This document shows, in pieces, positions 8,939-16,605 of a stretch of 36,694 nucleotides of DNA. Position 1 is the first letter of the stretch. Every line of letters begins with the position of its first letter. The DNA is from Rhizobium sp. (GTDB lineage Bacteria > Pseudomonadota > Alphaproteobacteria > Rhizobiales > Rhizobiaceae): assembly GCA_020621905.1 (NCBI GenBank), contig JAHRYZ010000012.1, positions 1 through 36,694 on the forward strand, written 5' to 3'. Position numbers and translations under genes: made by a program. The notes under the pieces were generated by a model. The model made no database searches and was not told the origin of the DNA. It was given only the letters and a program-made list of their open reading frames with translations.

Positions 8939-9286
8939 ATGACCACCGCACCTTTGATGCGCAATCCGCTCGAACAGACCGATCTCGTCGACTGGGGCAT
9001 CATCCCGACCATGATCGAGGGCGAGAGCCACGTCTCCGGCCGGCTGATCCACAAGGGCCCGAACGGCGAGAGCGAATGCGGGCTCTGGGTCTGCACGCCG
9101 GGCAAGTGGGAGTGCCACGTGACCCGCGACGAGTTCTGCCACTTCCTCGAAGGCCGCAGCACCTATGTGCACGAGTCGGGCGAGGTGATCGAGATTACGC
9201 CGGATACGGCAGCCTTCTTCCCCAAGGACTGGAAGGGCGTCTGCACCGTCCATGAGACGATCAAGAAGGTCTACATGATCCGCTGA
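8939..9286 (+). CDS. Small cupin protein (Cupin_3/DUF861-like), copy 2
   Basis: A 115-residue cupin, a tandem paralogue of the preceding gene: LVDWG, GLWVCTPGKW, RDEFCHFLEGRSTY, ITPDTAAFFPKDW and VHETIKKVYMI align segment by segment. The ATG at 8939 is chosen because AAGGA ends about 7 bases before it; the in-frame ATG at 8933 is too close. The two cupins could form a heteromer or act on related ligands. It probably belongs to the transporter-glycosyltransferase transcript. Confidence 0.82.
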   Translation: MTTAPLMRNPLEQTDLVDWGIIPTMIEGESHVSGRLIHKGPNGESECGLWVCTPGKWECHVTRDEFCHFLEGRSTYVHESGEVIEITPDTAAFFPKDWKGVCTVHETIKKVYMIR

Positions 9287-9337
9287 ACAGCGGAACGAAA
9301 CGCCGCCCTGGCGGCCGTTCGAGGCAAGAGATTGACC

Positions 9338-10375
9338 ATGCTGCAAAGCCAAACGCTGCCGGACGCGCGCCGGGAGTTCATTGCCGCGCATTTCGACGCG
9401 ACACCGGAGGCAAGGGCGCTGCCGGCGGATGCCTCGCCGCGCCGCTATTACCGGATCGAGGTCGCGCCGAAGCTGTTGATGGAGGTCGAGCCCGGCACGC
9501 CGGACTTCGAGGCCTTTGTTCGCATCAGCCGACATCTGAACGCGCTCGGGTTGTCGGCGCCGAAGGTCTTTTCGGTGGATTTCGAGCGCGGGCTGGCGCT
9601 GATCGAGGATTTCGGCCACGGCACCTTCACCCGGCTTCTTGGCGCCAGCCATTCGGAAGAAAAGCTTTACGGCCTGGCCGTCGATGCGCTGATCCACCTG
9701 CATGAGGCACCTGGCGCAGCCCGGATCGATGTGCCGGCCTATGACCATGGTCCGCTGTTCGAAGAACTCGCCATGTTCACCGACTGGTTCGTGCCGCAAT
9801 GCGCGCCGGGCTGTGACGCGGCCGTCTTCAAGGACCGGTTCCTCGGCCTATGGAAGTCCGCGCTTACCGATGTGGCGGAAAGCCGCGACGCGCTGGTGCT
9901 GCGTGACTATCACGTCGACAATCTGATGGTGATCGGAGACCGCCAGGGCGTCGCCGCCTGCGGGCTGCTCGATTTCCAGGACGCGCTGATCGGCTCGGCG
10001 GCCTATGACCTCGTGTCGCTGACCCAGGACGCCCGGCGCGACATCGATCCCGCGCTGGAGGAACGACTGATCGAACGGTACTTCGCCGGACGACCATGCC
10101 TCGACCGTCAGCGCTTCCTCACCGAATACTGGCTGCTCGCCGCCCATCGGCACACGAAGATCCTCGGCAATTTCGAGCGATTGTCGAAGCGCGACGGCAA
10201 GCACGGTTATCTGATCCATCTGCCGCGCGTCGCGCGTCTACTCGACAAGGCGCTGATGCGCGCCGGCCTCGATGATATCCGCGCCGTCATGGACGCGGCA
10301 CTTCCCTCCTGGCGCGACCACGCACCGGTCGCGCCGAATTCCTCTCCGACTTCCGAAGCAGGCAGGACGCCATGA
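9338..10375 (+). CDS. APH-fold phosphotransferase (aminoglycoside phosphotransferase/AmgK-like small-molecule kinase)
   Basis: Cytosolic kinase of 345 residues in the APH/choline-kinase fold. Seen in sequence: ALPADASPRRYYRI at the N-terminus, the hinge-type LALIEDFG, catalytic loop RDYHVDN with Asp190 and Asn195, the metal-binding LLDFQDA (Asp212), and YDLVSLTQDARRDI. This combination resembles AmgK-type anomeric kinases that phosphorylate N-acetylmuramate/N-acetylglucosamine, but the operon does not suggest cell-wall recycling. The ATG at 9338 is preferred over a TTG two codons earlier. The stop overlaps the ALDH start at ATGA (10372-10375). Together with the glycosyltransferase and cupins it suggests phosphorylation of an imported sugar- or amine-containing compound. 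Confidence 0.83.
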   Translation: MLQSQTLPDARREFIAAHFDATPEARALPADASPRRYYRIEVAPKLLMEVEPGTPDFEAFVRISRHLNALGLSAPKVFSVDFERGLALIEDFGHGTFTRLLGASHSEEKLYGLAVDALIHLHEAPGAARIDVPAYDHGPLFEELAMFTDWFVPQCAPGCDAAVFKDRFLGLWKSALTDVAESRDALVLRDYHVDNLMVIGDRQGVAACGLLDFQDALIGSAAYDLVSLTQDARRDIDPALEERLIERYFAGRPCLDRQRFLTEYWLLAAHRHTKILGNFERLSKRDGKHGYLIHLPRVARLLDKALMRAGLDDIRAVMDAALPSWRDHAPVAPNSSPTSEAGRTP

Positions 10376-11934
10376 GCGCTTATGACATTTCCAAGCCCAC
10401 CTATTTTGCGGCGGGAGAATACAGACGCAGTCTCGGCCGGATCATCGACGTGATCGATCCTGCCCGGATCGAGAAGGTCGGGGTGATCACCGAGGTCACC
10501 GAGGACGAGCTTTCCGCCACGCTGGATGCCGCAACGGCCGCCCAGCGCAAGTGGAAGGTTCTCGACGCCAAGACCCGCGCCTCCATCCTGCACAAGGTGG
10601 CCAACCGCATCGAGGCGACCGACATGCGGCGCTGTGCCGAGATCATGTCGCGCGAAATGGGCAAGCCCTATCCGGAAGCGATCGGCGAGGTGGCCAACTG
10701 CGCCGGCGCTTTCCGCTATTTCGCCGAAATGGCGCGCGACGAGGCGGGCAAGATCGCCGGCACCACGCAGACCGGCTCCTTCCAGTTCGCACGCTACGAG
10801 CCGCTGGGCTTGTCCGTCCACATCATGCCGTTCAACTTCCCGATCCTTCTGATGTGCTGGACGGTCGCGGCCTCGCTGGCCTCGGGCAACGGCTGCATCA
10901 TCAAACCGGCACCGGCCACGACGCTGTCGACGCTCGAATTCATGCAGATCTTCGCCGACCTGCCGGAGGGCCTGATCGCCTGCCTGCCGGGCGGCGTGGC
11001 GCTGGCCGAGGCGCTGATCGCCTCGCCGAAGACCCATGCGGTGGCATTCACCGGCTCGGTTGCCGCCGGACGGGCGGTCGCCATCGCCGCGGCCGGCCAG
11101 ATGAAGCCAGCTGTGATCGAGGCCGGCGGTTCCGATCCGATGATCATCACCGCCAACGCTCCCCTCGACGTTGCCGCCGCCGGCGCGGTCACCGCCGCCT
11201 TCCACATGTCCGGCCAGGTGTGCACCTCGGCCGAGCGCTTCTTCGTGGTCGACGCTGTGCATGACGATTTCATCGCGAAATTCGTCGCCGAGACCAAACG
11301 TCTGCGCATTGGCAATGGTCTCAGCAAGGCCGAGATCGGGCCGCTCGTTTCCGAAGCCGCCCGCGCCAAGGTCACCCGGCTGGTGGAGGACGCGGTCGCG
11401 AAGGGCGCCAAGGTCGAGATCGGCGGACGAATCCCGCCGTCCGAGCCGGTCGGCTGGTTCTACGAACCGACCATCCTCACCGGCTGCACGTCCGACATGG
11501 CGATCATGCAGGAGGAGTGCTTCGGACCCGTCGCCGCCGTCATGCGGGTCGGGGATTTCGACCAGGCGATCGAGAAGGCGAACGACAGCGAATTCGGCCT
11601 TGGCGCCTCGGTTTTCACCACCTCTCTTCAAGAAGCGATGGGAGCGGCGGAGCGGCTGGAGGCCGGCATGGTCTGGGTCAACAATCCGCTGATCGACAAT
11701 GACGCGTTGCCTTTCGGAGGCTGGAAGAAATCCGGTATCGGCCGGGAGTTGTCCAAGCTCGGGCTCGACACCTTCCGCCGGTCCAAGATGGTAATCATCG
11801 ACCACAACCCGGTGCGCCAGGAGTGGTGGTATCCCTATCCGGATGCGTGGTTCTACGAAACGGGCGGCCGCAAGCACGCGTCAAGGGCGCTTCGGCCCCG
11901 AACAGATTTCATGACAAGAGGAATTTCGAAATGA
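10372..11934 (+). CDS. Aldehyde dehydrogenase family protein
   Basis: A complete 520-residue NAD(P)-dependent ALDH. Visible are PFNFPIL, KPAPATTLS, FTGSVAAG, the Glu-bearing VIEAGGSDP (Glu250; LGG is replaced by AGG) and the catalytic Cys284 in SGQVCTSAER. EECFGPV and PFGGWKKSGIGRE lie near the C-terminus. About 40 extra residues after the core (QEWWYPYPDAWFYETGG) are not common in the family. It overlaps the kinase upstream and the saccharopine-dehydrogenase-like gene downstream by four bases each, so the three are tightly coupled. It would oxidise a semialdehyde; which one is unknown. Confidence 0.9.
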   Translation: MSAYDISKPTYFAAGEYRRSLGRIIDVIDPARIEKVGVITEVTEDELSATLDAATAAQRKWKVLDAKTRASILHKVANRIEATDMRRCAEIMSREMGKPYPEAIGEVANCAGAFRYFAEMARDEAGKIAGTTQTGSFQFARYEPLGLSVHIMPFNFPILLMCWTVAASLASGNGCIIKPAPATTLSTLEFMQIFADLPEGLIACLPGGVALAEALIASPKTHAVAFTGSVAAGRAVAIAAAGQMKPAVIEAGGSDPMIITANAPLDVAAAGAVTAAFHMSGQVCTSAERFFVVDAVHDDFIAKFVAETKRLRIGNGLSKAEIGPLVSEAARAKVTRLVEDAVAKGAKVEIGGRIPPSEPVGWFYEPTILTGCTSDMAIMQEECFGPVAAVMRVGDFDQAIEKANDSEFGLGASVFTTSLQEAMGAAERLEAGMVWVNNPLIDNDALPFGGWKKSGIGRELSKLGLDTFRRSKMVIIDHNPVRQEWWYPYPDAWFYETGGRKHASRALRPRTDFMTRGISK

Positions 11935-13121
11935 TCATCACCCTTCTCGGCGGCGCGGGCTTCATGGGCGCCGGCATTGTCCGCGACCTCGTCTCCGACC
12001 GCGCCATCGTCGACATCACGAAGATCCGCGTCTGCGATGCGGCGCGCGACAAGATGGAAGCGCTAAAGGAAGAGCTCGGCGATGCGCGCCTGGAACTGGT
12101 TGACCTCAACGTGACCGATCCGGCCGCGCTCAATGCCGCGATTGCCGGTGCCGACATCTGCATCAATTGCGTGCCGACCCTGCTCGGCTTCCAGATGGCA
12201 ATCTTCGAAGCGGCGCTTGCGGCCAAGGTGCCCTATATCGACCTCGGCGGGCTTGGCACCTTCACGGTCAAGCAACTGGCCGAACACGACCGTTTCAAGG
12301 CGGCAGGCGTGACCGCCGTGATCGGCGTCGGTGCCGATCCGGGCATGTCGAACGTGATCTGCCGGGCAGTGGCCGACGAGTTGGACGAGATCGACAAGAT
12401 CAACCTCTACTGGGCCGCGGAACTGGTCGGCGACGAAAACCCGGTTCTCGTTCCGCCCTACAGCGTCTCGACAGTGCTCGCCGAATATGCCCATGAGAGC
12501 ACGCAGTTCTACGAGGGCAAGCATGTGACCTGCCCGCCGATGAGCGGCAGCGAGTTCCTCGACCTGCCGGAACCCTGGGGACGCTGCGAATTCATGCACT
12601 CTCCGCATTCCGAGCAACTGACCGTGCCGCTGGCCGACGGCATCAAGGAAAAGGGCATCAAGGAATTCTCCTGGAAGCTGCACCTGCCGCATCGTGAACA
12701 CGAGGCCTGGGTGGGTCTGGTCAAGGCCGGCTTCGGCGACTTCAACGATCCGGTCGAAGTGGGGGGTGTCAAGGTTCGCCCGCTCGACGTGCTGAACAAG
12801 GTGATCGAACGCAATATCAAGAAGAATGCGGCCAAGATCCCGGCGCAGGACAGTCACGAGATCCACTTTGCCATCGGCAAGGGTCGCAAGAACGGCGTCG
12901 AAACGACGGTGACGGTCGAGGTCGTGGTCAAGCCGGATGCGATGTACGCGCCTTACGTCGACGCCTGCACATCGATGAACGGCTCGATCGCCGCGCAGCT
13001 GATCCTCGCCAATCCGAAGAGGCCGGGCGTCTGGGCGCCGGAAGAATATTTCGACGTCGCGGCCTATTTCAAGGAACTGGAAAAGCGCAAGTTCATCATC
13101 AACAAGCGCGTCGACGCATAG
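11931..13121 (+). CDS. Saccharopine-dehydrogenase-family oxidoreductase
   Basis: A 396-residue NAD(P)-dependent enzyme with an N-terminal Rossmann domain (LLGGAGFMG, residues 5-13). The substrate-domain layout is that of saccharopine dehydrogenase, lysine 6-dehydrogenase and carboxynorspermidine synthase (NCVPTLLGF, YIDLGG, GVGADPGMSNV). These enzymes form or cleave a secondary amine or imine next to an amino acid. The ATG at 11931 overlaps the ALDH stop (ATGA), with AAGAGGAA upstream. It is the last gene of the ten-gene rightward unit. An ALDH beside this family fits oxidation of an amino semialdehyde, but that is inference. Confidence 0.87.
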   Translation: MIITLLGGAGFMGAGIVRDLVSDRAIVDITKIRVCDAARDKMEALKEELGDARLELVDLNVTDPAALNAAIAGADICINCVPTLLGFQMAIFEAALAAKVPYIDLGGLGTFTVKQLAEHDRFKAAGVTAVIGVGADPGMSNVICRAVADELDEIDKINLYWAAELVGDENPVLVPPYSVSTVLAEYAHESTQFYEGKHVTCPPMSGSEFLDLPEPWGRCEFMHSPHSEQLTVPLADGIKEKGIKEFSWKLHLPHREHEAWVGLVKAGFGDFNDPVEVGGVKVRPLDVLNKVIERNIKKNAAKIPAQDSHEIHFAIGKGRKNGVETTVTVEVVVKPDAMYAPYVDACTSMNGSIAAQLILANPKRPGVWAPEEYFDVAAYFKELEKRKFIINKRVDA

Positions 13122-13153
13122 GGCATATCGAGCCAAAGTCAGATTCCACGGAA

Positions 13154-13180
13154 CCGGGGAGGCGGCGACGCCTCACCCGG
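13154..13180 (+). terminator. Hairpin after the saccharopine-dehydrogenase-like gene
   Basis: CCGGG-GAGGCG pairs with CGCCTC-A-CCCGG around a GCGA loop, giving 11 base pairs with one bulged A. It lies between the convergent ends of the rightward operon (stop 13121) and the response regulator (stop 13239). There is no clear T-run, so it is a probable rather than classical terminator. Confidence 0.55.
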
Positions 13181-13238
13181 CTCTCGCTTTGGAGATGGCG
13201 GTACCTGTGGTTACTCGGGGCGCCGAAGACGGACGGCT

Positions 13239-13976
13239 CTAGTTGTGTCGCTGCGGCTTGCGGGCCAGCCAGTGCTCGAGGTCGGCCTCGGCCCGTTCCA
13301 GAGCATTGTAGTTGAGCAACTTGCGCAGGAGCGCCACGGTGACTGCGCGGGCACGCAGGTTGAAGCGGCCTTCTTCCGCTTCTTCGCCGACCGGCTGGTA
13401 GACGCCAAGCTTTTCGTAGAGCTGCTGCAGGCGGTTCTGAACGCTGCGAAGCGAGAGGTTGCGGCGCTTGGCGATGGCGCGGTCGGTCAGACCCAGCGCG
13501 ATGTCGACCAGGATCTCGTATTCGGATTCGCTGAAGCCGCGGGCATGGCCGAGGCTCTTCTGCTGCAGGCCCCGTACTTCACGGTCGATCACGCATTGCG
13601 CCTCGATGAAGATCGAACGGAGCGCCAGCCTCAGCCGTTCATCGGAGGCCGACTTCAGCACATAGCCATAGGCCGCCCCATCCGGCACGATGCGCGAGAT
13701 GCCGCGGACATTGGCCTCGTCGGCATAGTTCGACCAAAACAGGATGCGGGTGTCGGGACGCTCCTTCCAGATGGTGCGGGCCGCCTCGATGCCGTTTCGC
13801 GGGCTCATCTGCAGGTCCATGACGATGTGCTCGGAGCGGTGTTCGCGGGCCAGTTTCTCGCCGACCAGTCCGTTTTCAGCCTCGAATACGGTATCGCATT
13901 CCGGCAGGGCGGAACGCACGGCCTCGTTGAGATAGGCCCGGTGCAGCGCATCGTCCTCGACGATCAGAACCTTCAT
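13239..13976 (-). CDS. NarL/LuxR-family response regulator
   Basis: A 245-residue DNA-binding response regulator. The receiver domain has the acidic pair in VLIVEDDALH, the phospho-acceptor Asp54 in IVMDLQMSPRNG and the conserved Lys in YVLKSASD. A LuxR-type helix-turn-helix follows (FSESEYEILVDIALG...LSLRSVQNRLQQLYEKLGV). A 40-odd residue C-terminal tail extends beyond it. The start overlaps the kinase stop by four bases (13973-13976), so they are a coupled pair. The system diverges from the sugar ABC operon at 15479 and may control it. Confidence 0.9.
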   Translation of the reverse strand: MKVLIVEDDALHRAYLNEAVRSALPECDTVFEAENGLVGEKLAREHRSEHIVMDLQMSPRNGIEAARTIWKERPDTRILFWSNYADEANVRGISRIVPDGAAYGYVLKSASDERLRLALRSIFIEAQCVIDREVRGLQQKSLGHARGFSESEYEILVDIALGLTDRAIAKRRNLSLRSVQNRLQQLYEKLGVYQPVGEEAEEGRFNLRARAVTVALLRKLLNYNALERAEADLEHWLARKPQRHN

Positions 13977-15196
13977 TCTGCAACCTCCTGTTCCGGCATG
14001 GGCAAAGTGACGCGGACAAAGGTCTCGCCATGCTCGCGGCCATAGGTGAACCCGGCGGAGATCAGCCGCGCGCGGGTGCGCATGTTTTCCAGACCGCTGC
14101 CGGGGCGGCGGGCGACCTTGCCGATGCCGATGCCGTTGTCGCGGATTTCCAGCAGCATTTCGCCCGGCGGGCAGTCGAGGCGAACGGAGATCCGGTCGCC
14201 CTGCGCGTGGCGAATGGCGTTGTTGATTGCCTCCTGGGCGATGCGGAAGAGGGCGACGCGCACGGAATGGCCGAGCCGGTCGGTCGCTCCCTCGGTATGG
14301 TCGAGGAGCTGGTGTTCGATCGTCAGCCCGCTGTCGCGCACCGATCGCTCCAGATGGTTCTCGATCGCATCGGCAAGACCGAACAGCTGGAGAACGGAAG
14401 GGCGTGCCTCCTCGATGATCTGGCGCAGGTCCTGCATCGAGTGCTGCAGGCTGCGAAACAGCGGCTCCAGCGTCTCGCCGCTGATCGTCGGCATCAGGCT
14501 CAGCCGCTCCAGGCGCTTGGCGAAACGGGTAAGGTCGGCCAGCGTCTGGTCGTGCAGGTCCATGCCGATGCGCTGGCGCTCGGCTTCGAGCGCTTCGGTC
14601 AGCCGCAGCGCACCAAGACGCAACCCCTCCTCGCGGGCCCGGGCCTCAGCCTCGACGATCGCCGAACGCTTGGCCTGGTCGGCGGCCCTCAGCGCAAAGA
14701 AGTAGGGCGCGAGCAGGTCAGCGATCGAACGGGCCTTGGTAATGTCCGCTGGGGTATAAAAGTTCGGCTGCAGGCTGGAGCAGGACAGCGCGCCGATGGT
14801 TTCGCCCTGTACCTTGAGCGCGACATGCAGCCGGCTGCGCAAGCCGTGTTCGAAGATCGGGTGCGAAAAGGCGCCGGAGAAGTTGAATGTCGGGTCGGTG
14901 CTGGCATCGGCGGTCAGCATTTCGTCCACCTCTCCCATCAGCAGATCGCGGAGCGGGCTGTTGGCGATGAGCGCCGCGGACATCTTGCTCCATGCCGTCT
15001 CGAAGCCGCTTTCATAGGCCGTGTGATAGGTGCTTCCGGGCGTGATGATGCAGACGTCCATGTGATCGTTGGGAATGATCAGGTTGATTTCCATGGCCAC
15101 TGCGCGTATGGCGGAATGGAAATCGAGTTGGCCGGCAAGCAGGCGCGAGATCGCCAGGTACTGGCCGAACAACGAGGCCGAGGCGTCTTCCAGCAT
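13973..15196 (-). CDS. Cytosolic GAF-domain sensor histidine kinase (HisKA_3 type)
   Basis: A 407-residue kinase without transmembrane segments. The N-terminal half looks like a GAF sensor domain (LDFHSAIRAVAMEINLIIPN ... VQGETIGALSCSSLQP). A coiled-coil linker (EAEARAREEGLRLGALRLTE) leads to the HisKA_3 dimerisation segment RIGMDLHDQTLADL with phospho-acceptor His215. The HATPase_c domain follows, with FRIAQEAINNAIRHA, EIRDNGIGI and GSGLENMRTRA. HisKA_3 kinases partner NarL-type regulators, as encoded next door. It should sense a cytosolic ligand rather than an external one, and the neighbouring sugar importer suggests a sugar-related cue. Confidence 0.9.
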   Translation of the reverse strand: MLEDASASLFGQYLAISRLLAGQLDFHSAIRAVAMEINLIIPNDHMDVCIITPGSTYHTAYESGFETAWSKMSAALIANSPLRDLLMGEVDEMLTADASTDPTFNFSGAFSHPIFEHGLRSRLHVALKVQGETIGALSCSSLQPNFYTPADITKARSIADLLAPYFFALRAADQAKRSAIVEAEARAREEGLRLGALRLTEALEAERQRIGMDLHDQTLADLTRFAKRLERLSLMPTISGETLEPLFRSLQHSMQDLRQIIEEARPSVLQLFGLADAIENHLERSVRDSGLTIEHQLLDHTEGATDRLGHSVRVALFRIAQEAINNAIRHAQGDRISVRLDCPPGEMLLEIRDNGIGIGKVARRPGSGLENMRTRARLISAGFTYGREHGETFVRVTLPMPEQEVAE

Positions 15197-15377
15197 TGGT
15201 ATTCCTCCCCGGTTTCAAGGCTCCCTCCAGAGCCGTGAAACCAACTTACTTCGCACCCATTAGCGCGAAAACCGGTCGTCGCGTCTTGCGAACATCCGCA
15301 AATCGCTTGCGGGATCCCGCAGTCTCCCTGCTCGTATCCGTCTATACAGCTTTTTCGATTTCCTCCATCCTGCTTTT

Positions 15378-15400
15378 CACTGAGGCGCCAGTCCTCAGTG
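15378..15400. repeat. Inverted repeat CACTGAGG-N7-CCTCAGTG
   Basis: Perfect eight-base arms with a seven-base spacer, about 80 bases upstream of the sugar-binding-protein start. Size and position fit an operator or a leader hairpin. Confidence 0.5.
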
Positions 15401-15427
15401 GAGGAACATTTCCGGGCCAGCCGTTGA

Positions 15428-15459
15428 GGAGCGGTCCCGGAGATCCGCCGGACCGCTCC
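15428..15459 (+). repeat. Perfect ten-base inverted repeat in the SBP leader
   Basis: GGAGCGGTCC and GGACCGCTCC flank a 12-base loop that itself contains CGGAGATCCG. It ends about 20 bases before the SBP ATG, close to its Shine-Dalgarno sequence. In RNA it would form a stable stem that could affect translation or mRNA stability. Confidence 0.55.
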
Positions 15460-15478
15460 GGCATTCAGGGAGAGAGAC

Positions 15479-16492
15479 ATGACCATCAGGAAACTACTCC
15501 TGGCGTCGGCTGCGATCGTGTGCGCGGCCATGCCAATTTCGGCCCATGCCGACACGTCGACCAAGAAGATCGCGCTTTCCAACAACTACGCCGGCAATTC
15601 CTGGCGTCAGGCCATGCTGACGAGCTGGGACAAGGTCACCAAGGAAGCGGTGAAGGCCGGCATCGTCGCCGCAGCCGATCCGTTCACCACCGCCGAAAAC
15701 CAGGCGACCGAACAGGCCGCGCAGATCCAGAACATGATCCTGGAAGGCTATGACGCCATCGTCGTCAACGCTGCCTCCCCGACCGCGCTCAACGGCGCCG
15801 TCAAGGAAGCCTGCGATGCCGGCATCACCGTCGTTTCCTTCGACGGCATCGTCACCGAGCCTTGCGCTTGGCGCATTGCTGTCGACTTCAAGGAAATGGG
15901 CCGCAGCCAGGTCGAATACCTGTCGAAGAAGATCCCGAACGGCGGCAACCTGCTTGAAATCCGCGGCCTCGCAGGCGTCTTCGTCGATGACGAAATCTCC
16001 GCCGGCATCCATGAGGGCGTGAAGCAGTACCCGCAGTTCAAGATCGCCGGTTCGGTCCATGGCGACTGGGCGCAGGACGTCGCCCAGCGCGCTGTCGCCG
16101 GCATCCTGCCGAGCCTGCCGGAAATCGCCGCGGTCGTGACCCAGGGCGGTGACGGCTATGGCGCCGCGCAGGCCTTCGACGCGGCCAAGCGCCCGATCCC
16201 GACCATCGTCATGGGCAACCGCGAGGACGAACTGCAGTGGTGGAAGAAGCAGAAGGATGCCAACGGCTATGAGACCATGTCGGTCTCGATCGCGCCGGGC
16301 GTCTCGACGCTCGCCTTCTGGGTCGCCCAGCAGATCCTCGACGGCAAGGAAGTGAAGAAGGACCTCGTGGTTCCCTTCCTGCGCATCGATCAGGACAATC
16401 TCGAGAAGAACCTCGAGACCACCGAAAAGGGCGGTGTGGCCAACGTCGAATACTCGCTCGAGGACGCCCAGGCGGTCATCGCCGGCAAGTGA
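15479..16492 (+). CDS. Sugar ABC transporter substrate-binding protein (RbsB-like, Peripla_BP_4)
   Basis: Periplasmic binding protein of 337 residues. The signal peptide ends near SAHA-D (residues 24-25). The mature protein shows the RbsB/periplasmic-LacI pattern: KIALSNNYAGNSWRQ, YDAIVVNAASPTALNGAV, VVSFDGIV, GNLLEIRG, AVVTQGGDGYGAAQAFD and IVMGNRED. It is the first gene of an SBP-ATPase-permease-permease operon. Two strong hairpins immediately downstream probably keep its transcript more abundant than the rest, as is usual for binding proteins. The ligand is likely a monosaccharide or polyol; the lactonase and dehydratase downstream point to a sugar that is oxidised after uptake. Confidence 0.92.
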   Translation: MTIRKLLLASAAIVCAAMPISAHADTSTKKIALSNNYAGNSWRQAMLTSWDKVTKEAVKAGIVAAADPFTTAENQATEQAAQIQNMILEGYDAIVVNAASPTALNGAVKEACDAGITVVSFDGIVTEPCAWRIAVDFKEMGRSQVEYLSKKIPNGGNLLEIRGLAGVFVDDEISAGIHEGVKQYPQFKIAGSVHGDWAQDVAQRAVAGILPSLPEIAAVVTQGGDGYGAAQAFDAAKRPIPTIVMGNREDELQWWKKQKDANGYETMSVSIAPGVSTLAFWVAQQILDGKEVKKDLVVPFLRIDQDNLEKNLETTEKGGVANVEYSLEDAQAVIAGK

Positions 16493-16499
16493 CGGTATC

Positions 16500-16528
16500 A
16501 TCACGGCGGAGCTTCACGCCGCCGTGAT
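16500..16528 (+). terminator. First intercistronic hairpin after the SBP gene
   Basis: ATCACGGCGG and CCGCCGTGAT form a perfect ten-base-pair stem with a nine-base loop, 8 bases after the SBP stop. There is no T-run. It probably works as an attenuator or as a 3' stabiliser of the SBP message. Confidence 0.6.
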
Positions 16529-16534
16529 CTCCCG

Positions 16535-16566
16535 CCACCCGGCGCCCCCAACCTGGCGCCGGGTGG
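16535..16566 (+). terminator. Second intercistronic hairpin after the SBP gene
   Basis: CCACCCGGCGCC and GGCGCCGGGTGG form a perfect 12-base-pair stem with an eight-base loop. It lies six bases after the first hairpin and 39 bases before the ATPase start. Two such stems in tandem should strongly reduce downstream transcription or block 3' decay. Confidence 0.6.
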
Positions 16567-16605
16567 TCATTTCATGAATCTTTCGGACAGGCAGTGGCCA
16601 AGGGC

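Larger units (their letters stand above)
15197..15478. promoter_or_regulatory. Divergent intergenic region between the histidine kinase and the sugar ABC operon
   Basis: This 282-base stretch has no convincing gene. It carries three exact symmetric elements: the palindrome GCGGGATCCCGC (15309-15320), CACTGAGG-N7-CCTCAGTG (15378-15400) and a ten-base inverted repeat next to the SBP start (15428-15459). The first two are candidate operators for the NarL-type regulator or another sugar regulator. AGGGAGAGA just before 15479 is the ribosome binding site. No promoter hexamers stand out. Confidence 0.45.

Noticed and set aside
9309-9325. Short inverted repeat CCGCC/GGCGG between cupin 2 and the kinase
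   Set aside because: Five-base arms with a tiny loop are expected by chance in GC-rich DNA.
9338-10375. Kinase read as an aminoglycoside-resistance enzyme
   Set aside because: The APH fold is shared by many metabolic kinases, and the AmgK-like features plus the operon context argue against a resistance role.
12063-13136. Long minus-strand frame opposite the saccharopine-dehydrogenase-like gene, and similar long antisense frames elsewhere
   Set aside because: High GC creates long antisense frames; these show no family motifs and lack ribosome binding sites.
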